From Dyella_B sp035503745 (GTDB taxonomy: Bacteria; Pseudomonadota; Gammaproteobacteria; Xanthomonadales; Rhodanobacteraceae): DNA of 64,000 nucleotides. The notes below the pieces were generated by a model that saw only the letters and a program-made list of their open reading frames with translations, was not told where the DNA came from and ran no database searches. The stretch lies in contig NZ_DATJTC010000036.1 in the NCBI RefSeq assembly GCF_035503745.1, positions 62,001 to 126,000 on the forward strand, given 5' to 3'. Positions 62,385-64,000 of this stretch are shown piece by piece (positions within the stretch are counted from its first letter, which is position 1; the number at the start of each line of letters is the position of its first letter). A program made the translations under genes and the position numbers.

Positions 62385-62474
62385 GGCGGCTATCCTGGGG
62401 TGGAATCGCTAATGCCCGCATCGCCACCTGTTCCCCTGCTCCATCGCCGCGTCCATGGCACCGAGCGCAGCGGA

Positions 62475-62642
62475 TCAGAAGTCGATGCAACGCCCGTTCT
62501 TTTCCCAATCGCCGTAGCGTGTGGGATCCGGCGCCGATCGCCCGTCCGGCTCCTTCTCCTGCAAGGGCAAAGCGGGCGTCACGGCACGCTCCGCCGGTGC
62601 GGGTTCGGAACTGGTTGCGGGTTTGGAGGATGTGTCGGGCAT
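62475..62642 (-). CDS. DUF1674 (SdhAF4-like) succinate dehydrogenase assembly factor
   Basis: 55 residues from ATG 62642. The N-terminal half is a low-complexity Pro/Ser/Ala stretch; the C-terminus DPTRYGDWEKNGRCIDF is the DUF1674 signature. In eukaryotes SdhAF4 binds flavinylated SdhA and protects it during assembly. It is 90 bp upstream of sdhC and probably the first cistron of the operon, with sdhE at the other end. Confidence 0.85.
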   Translation of the reverse strand: MPDTSSKPATSSEPAPAERAVTPALPLQEKEPDGRSAPDPTRYGDWEKNGRCIDF

Positions 62643-62768
62643 GGTTCGTATCGCTAAAAGCGTAATACTTGCGGCATAGCGGCACAACCAGTTGACGGGC
62701 GGCATCAAGCTTTGCATGGCCTTGCCCGTTGCCTTGCAGCACACCCTCACCGCCCCCATCACTAGCCC

Positions 62769-63593
62769 ATGCCCAACTCCCCTACTGCCCAGATCGTTGC
62801 GCTCGAAGGCCCGGACGCCCTCGCTTTCGCACACACCCAGTTCACCAGCCAGGTCAACGCCCTGGCTAACGGCCAATGGCAGTTCAGCAGCTGGCTCGAC
62901 GCCCAAGGCCGAGTGCGCGCACTGTTTCATCTGGCAAGACTCAGCGACGAGCGCCTGCTACTCGTCCTGCGCGGCGGCAACGCCGCGACGTTCGCCGATG
63001 CGTTGCGTCGTTTCGTATTTCGCTCGCGCGTAAAAGTCCTCGTCGACGGCGGATGGACTTTAAGCGATGCAACAACGACGCAGGACATAGCTATGTATGC
63101 CGTCGCCGCAAGCAGCGACACCATACGTCTTGGCTGCGGCACGCACACGTTGCAATTGAACGCAAACGCCAACGCTGTGGACAACGGCAATGACGCATGG
63201 CGCACTGCGCAAGTGCATGAGGGATGGCCATGGCTTGCCGATGAAGCGCTGGGCGAATTTGTTGCACCTGCGCTGTCGCTGCATCGGCTCGGTGCGGTGG
63301 CGCTGGACAAGGGTTGCTACCCAGGACAAGAGATCGTTGCGCGCCTGCATTACCGCGGCGGGAACAAGCGCCACTTGCACAGAGTCAAACTTTCCATGCC
63401 CGTTTCAGATGGCGCAGCGCTGCTCCGCAATGGTCGTGAATTCGTGCGATTGCTCAATGCAACATCGCATGCCGGACGCGTTGAAGCGCTGGCCGTCATC
63501 GCTGACGAGGTTGCAAGCAACATCGCGCAAGGTACGGAAAACACTAGCGATGATGGCATCGAAGTAGAGCTTTTGGACACTTGGCAAAATTGA
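62769..63593 (+). CDS. ygfZ: tRNA-modifying/iron-sulfur maintenance protein YgfZ
   Basis: Folate-binding GcvT-like protein that supports Fe-S enzymes such as MiaB. 274 residues, with the diagnostic KGCYPGQEIVARLHYRG (around residue 180) holding the conserved cysteine. It is divergent from the sdh operon; in E. coli ygfZ is divergent from sdhE-cptA, so the association is conserved. Confidence 0.94.
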   Translation: MPNSPTAQIVALEGPDALAFAHTQFTSQVNALANGQWQFSSWLDAQGRVRALFHLARLSDERLLLVLRGGNAATFADALRRFVFRSRVKVLVDGGWTLSDATTTQDIAMYAVAASSDTIRLGCGTHTLQLNANANAVDNGNDAWRTAQVHEGWPWLADEALGEFVAPALSLHRLGAVALDKGCYPGQEIVARLHYRGGNKRHLHRVKLSMPVSDGAALLRNGREFVRLLNATSHAGRVEALAVIADEVASNIAQGTENTSDDGIEVELLDTWQN

Positions 63594-63602
63594 TGCATGC
63601 GC

Positions 63603-63630
63603 GATTCACAATGTGAGCAAAATGTGAATC
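63603..63630. promoter_or_regulatory. Operator-like inverted repeat
   Basis: GATTCACA, 12-base spacer, TGTGAATC: a perfect 8-bp inverted repeat ending 15 bp before a -35 box. The half-sites are in the reverse order of the CRP/Clp consensus (TGTGA-N6-TCACA), so that family is not implied. Could bind a dimeric activator. Confidence 0.45.
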
Positions 63631-63645
63631 AACCTGAACAGGCAC

Positions 63646-63674
63646 TTGCAAACTTAAAAAAGCCCCACTAGATT
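63646..63674 (+). promoter_or_regulatory. Candidate sigma-70 promoter
   Basis: TTGCAA (63646-63651), 17 bp, TAGATT (63669-63674), pointing toward the right edge. Confidence 0.5.
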
Positions 63675-63689
63675 CCGCCAAACTTTTTT

Positions 63690-63775
63690 CGGCATCCACC
63701 AGCCCACAGGATGCCGTAACACGCGACGAACCGGAGGGGTCCGGATCGGCGCGACCCGGCAGAAGTGTTTGCCGG
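63690..63775 (+). other. Two leader hairpins downstream of the promoter
   Basis: CGGCATCC/GGATGCCG (63690-63716, 8 bp, 11-base loop) and CCGGCA/TGCCGG (63756-63775, 6 bp, 8-base loop) immediately before a GGAGGA. The sequence matches no riboswitch core that I know. Confidence 0.4.
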
Positions 63776-64000
63776 AGGACAACTCGCCGTATGCGCGAAC
63801 ACGCTGCACGCATGGGCTCTTAAGCCCGCAGCGTAATTGCCAAATCAACGCCGATCAGCACCGGACATGCTGGTCGATTCCGCCACGCTTTCTGGTGGCT
63901 AACCGCTCGCGCCACAAGTTTCGGTGCGTGCGATAAATCCAGGTGGAACGGTCTGCCCGCCCGTCCACCGCAACTGCGCCCTGGCATGCATGTAATGCCC

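Larger units (their letters stand above)
63594..64000 (+). other. Gene-free right end: likely promoter and leader of the next gene
   Basis: About 400 bp without a convincing protein gene on either strand; all frames soon meet stops. It contains an inverted repeat, a promoter candidate, two hairpins and a 10-codon open frame (63791-63823, MREHAARMGS) with GGAGGA 11 bases upstream. Probably the 5' region of a plus-strand gene beyond 64000. Confidence 0.5.

Noticed and set aside
63603..63630. CRP/Clp binding site
   Set aside because: The TGTGA and TCACA half-sites are in the wrong order and at the wrong spacing for the family consensus; kept only as an unassigned palindrome.

Overview
The window is a gene-dense, GC-rich piece of a gammaproteobacterial chromosome. 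Gene content and order fit the Xanthomonadales, most likely the Rhodanobacteraceae (Dyella/Luteibacter/Frateuria-like). The pointers are separate nuoC and nuoD genes, a type IV pilus PilZ gene downstream of the fab-pab-tmk-holB run, a Kdo kinase, a MoxR/DUF58/DUF3488-transglutaminase trio, and lolD-comEC-exbB-exbD-msbA-lpxK in series. The family is inferred from context, not from a search. I see no insertion sequence, prophage, CRISPR array, rRNA operon or replication origin; almost everything is core metabolism or envelope biogenesis.

Layout. Positions 1-6593 (minus): initiator tRNA, then rimP-nusA-infB-rbfA-truB (truB runs off the left edge), the classical metY-nusA-infB order, with intrinsic terminators between the tRNA and rimP. 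Positions 6681-21314 (minus): the complete 14-gene nuo operon, nuoA to nuoN, for NADH:quinone oxidoreductase. Positions 21628-33829 (minus): a long run yceD-rpmF-fabH-(NTF2-like)-fabD-fabG-acpP-fabF-pabB-pabC-mltG-tmk-holB-(PIG-L deacetylase)-pilZ, linking ribosome, lipid, folate, cell wall, dTTP, replication and pilus functions; many neighbours overlap by 1-4 bases. Divergent from it are a small membrane protein and the Maf-type pyrophosphatase yceF (33985-35015).

Positions 35016-41140: a GT39-type membrane glycosyltransferase (minus), then moxR, a DUF58 protein and a membrane transglutaminase (plus, overlapping), then a Slp-like lipoprotein. Positions 41213-46151: a HIT hydrolase, an unrecognised Pro/Ser/Ala-rich protein that looks like a secreted effector and appears less GC-rich than its surroundings, and the recR-ybaB-dnaX group with the 4.5S SRP RNA. 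Positions 46258-49677: tRNA-Ser(GGA) with a duplicated 3' end, a metallo-beta-lactamase-fold hydrolase, kdkA, a heptosyltransferase-like GT9 protein and a DUF6165 protein.

Positions 49752-58145 (minus): lolC/E-lolD-comEC-exbB-exbD-msbA-lpxK, mostly lipid A and lipoprotein export. Positions 58284-62642 (minus): a full succinate dehydrogenase locus carrying a small DUF1674 (SdhAF4-like) gene first, then sdhCDAB, then sdhE (cptB) and cptA. Divergent ygfZ (62769-63593) is followed by about 400 bp of gene-free sequence that looks like the promoter and structured leader of a gene beyond the right edge.

The least explained item is the protein at 42108-43268. The most interesting regulatory signals are the intrinsic terminator in the rimP-nusA leader, a consensus-like promoter that would make yceD mRNA almost leaderless, the tRNA-Ser 3'-end duplication, and the palindrome/promoter/leader at the right end.
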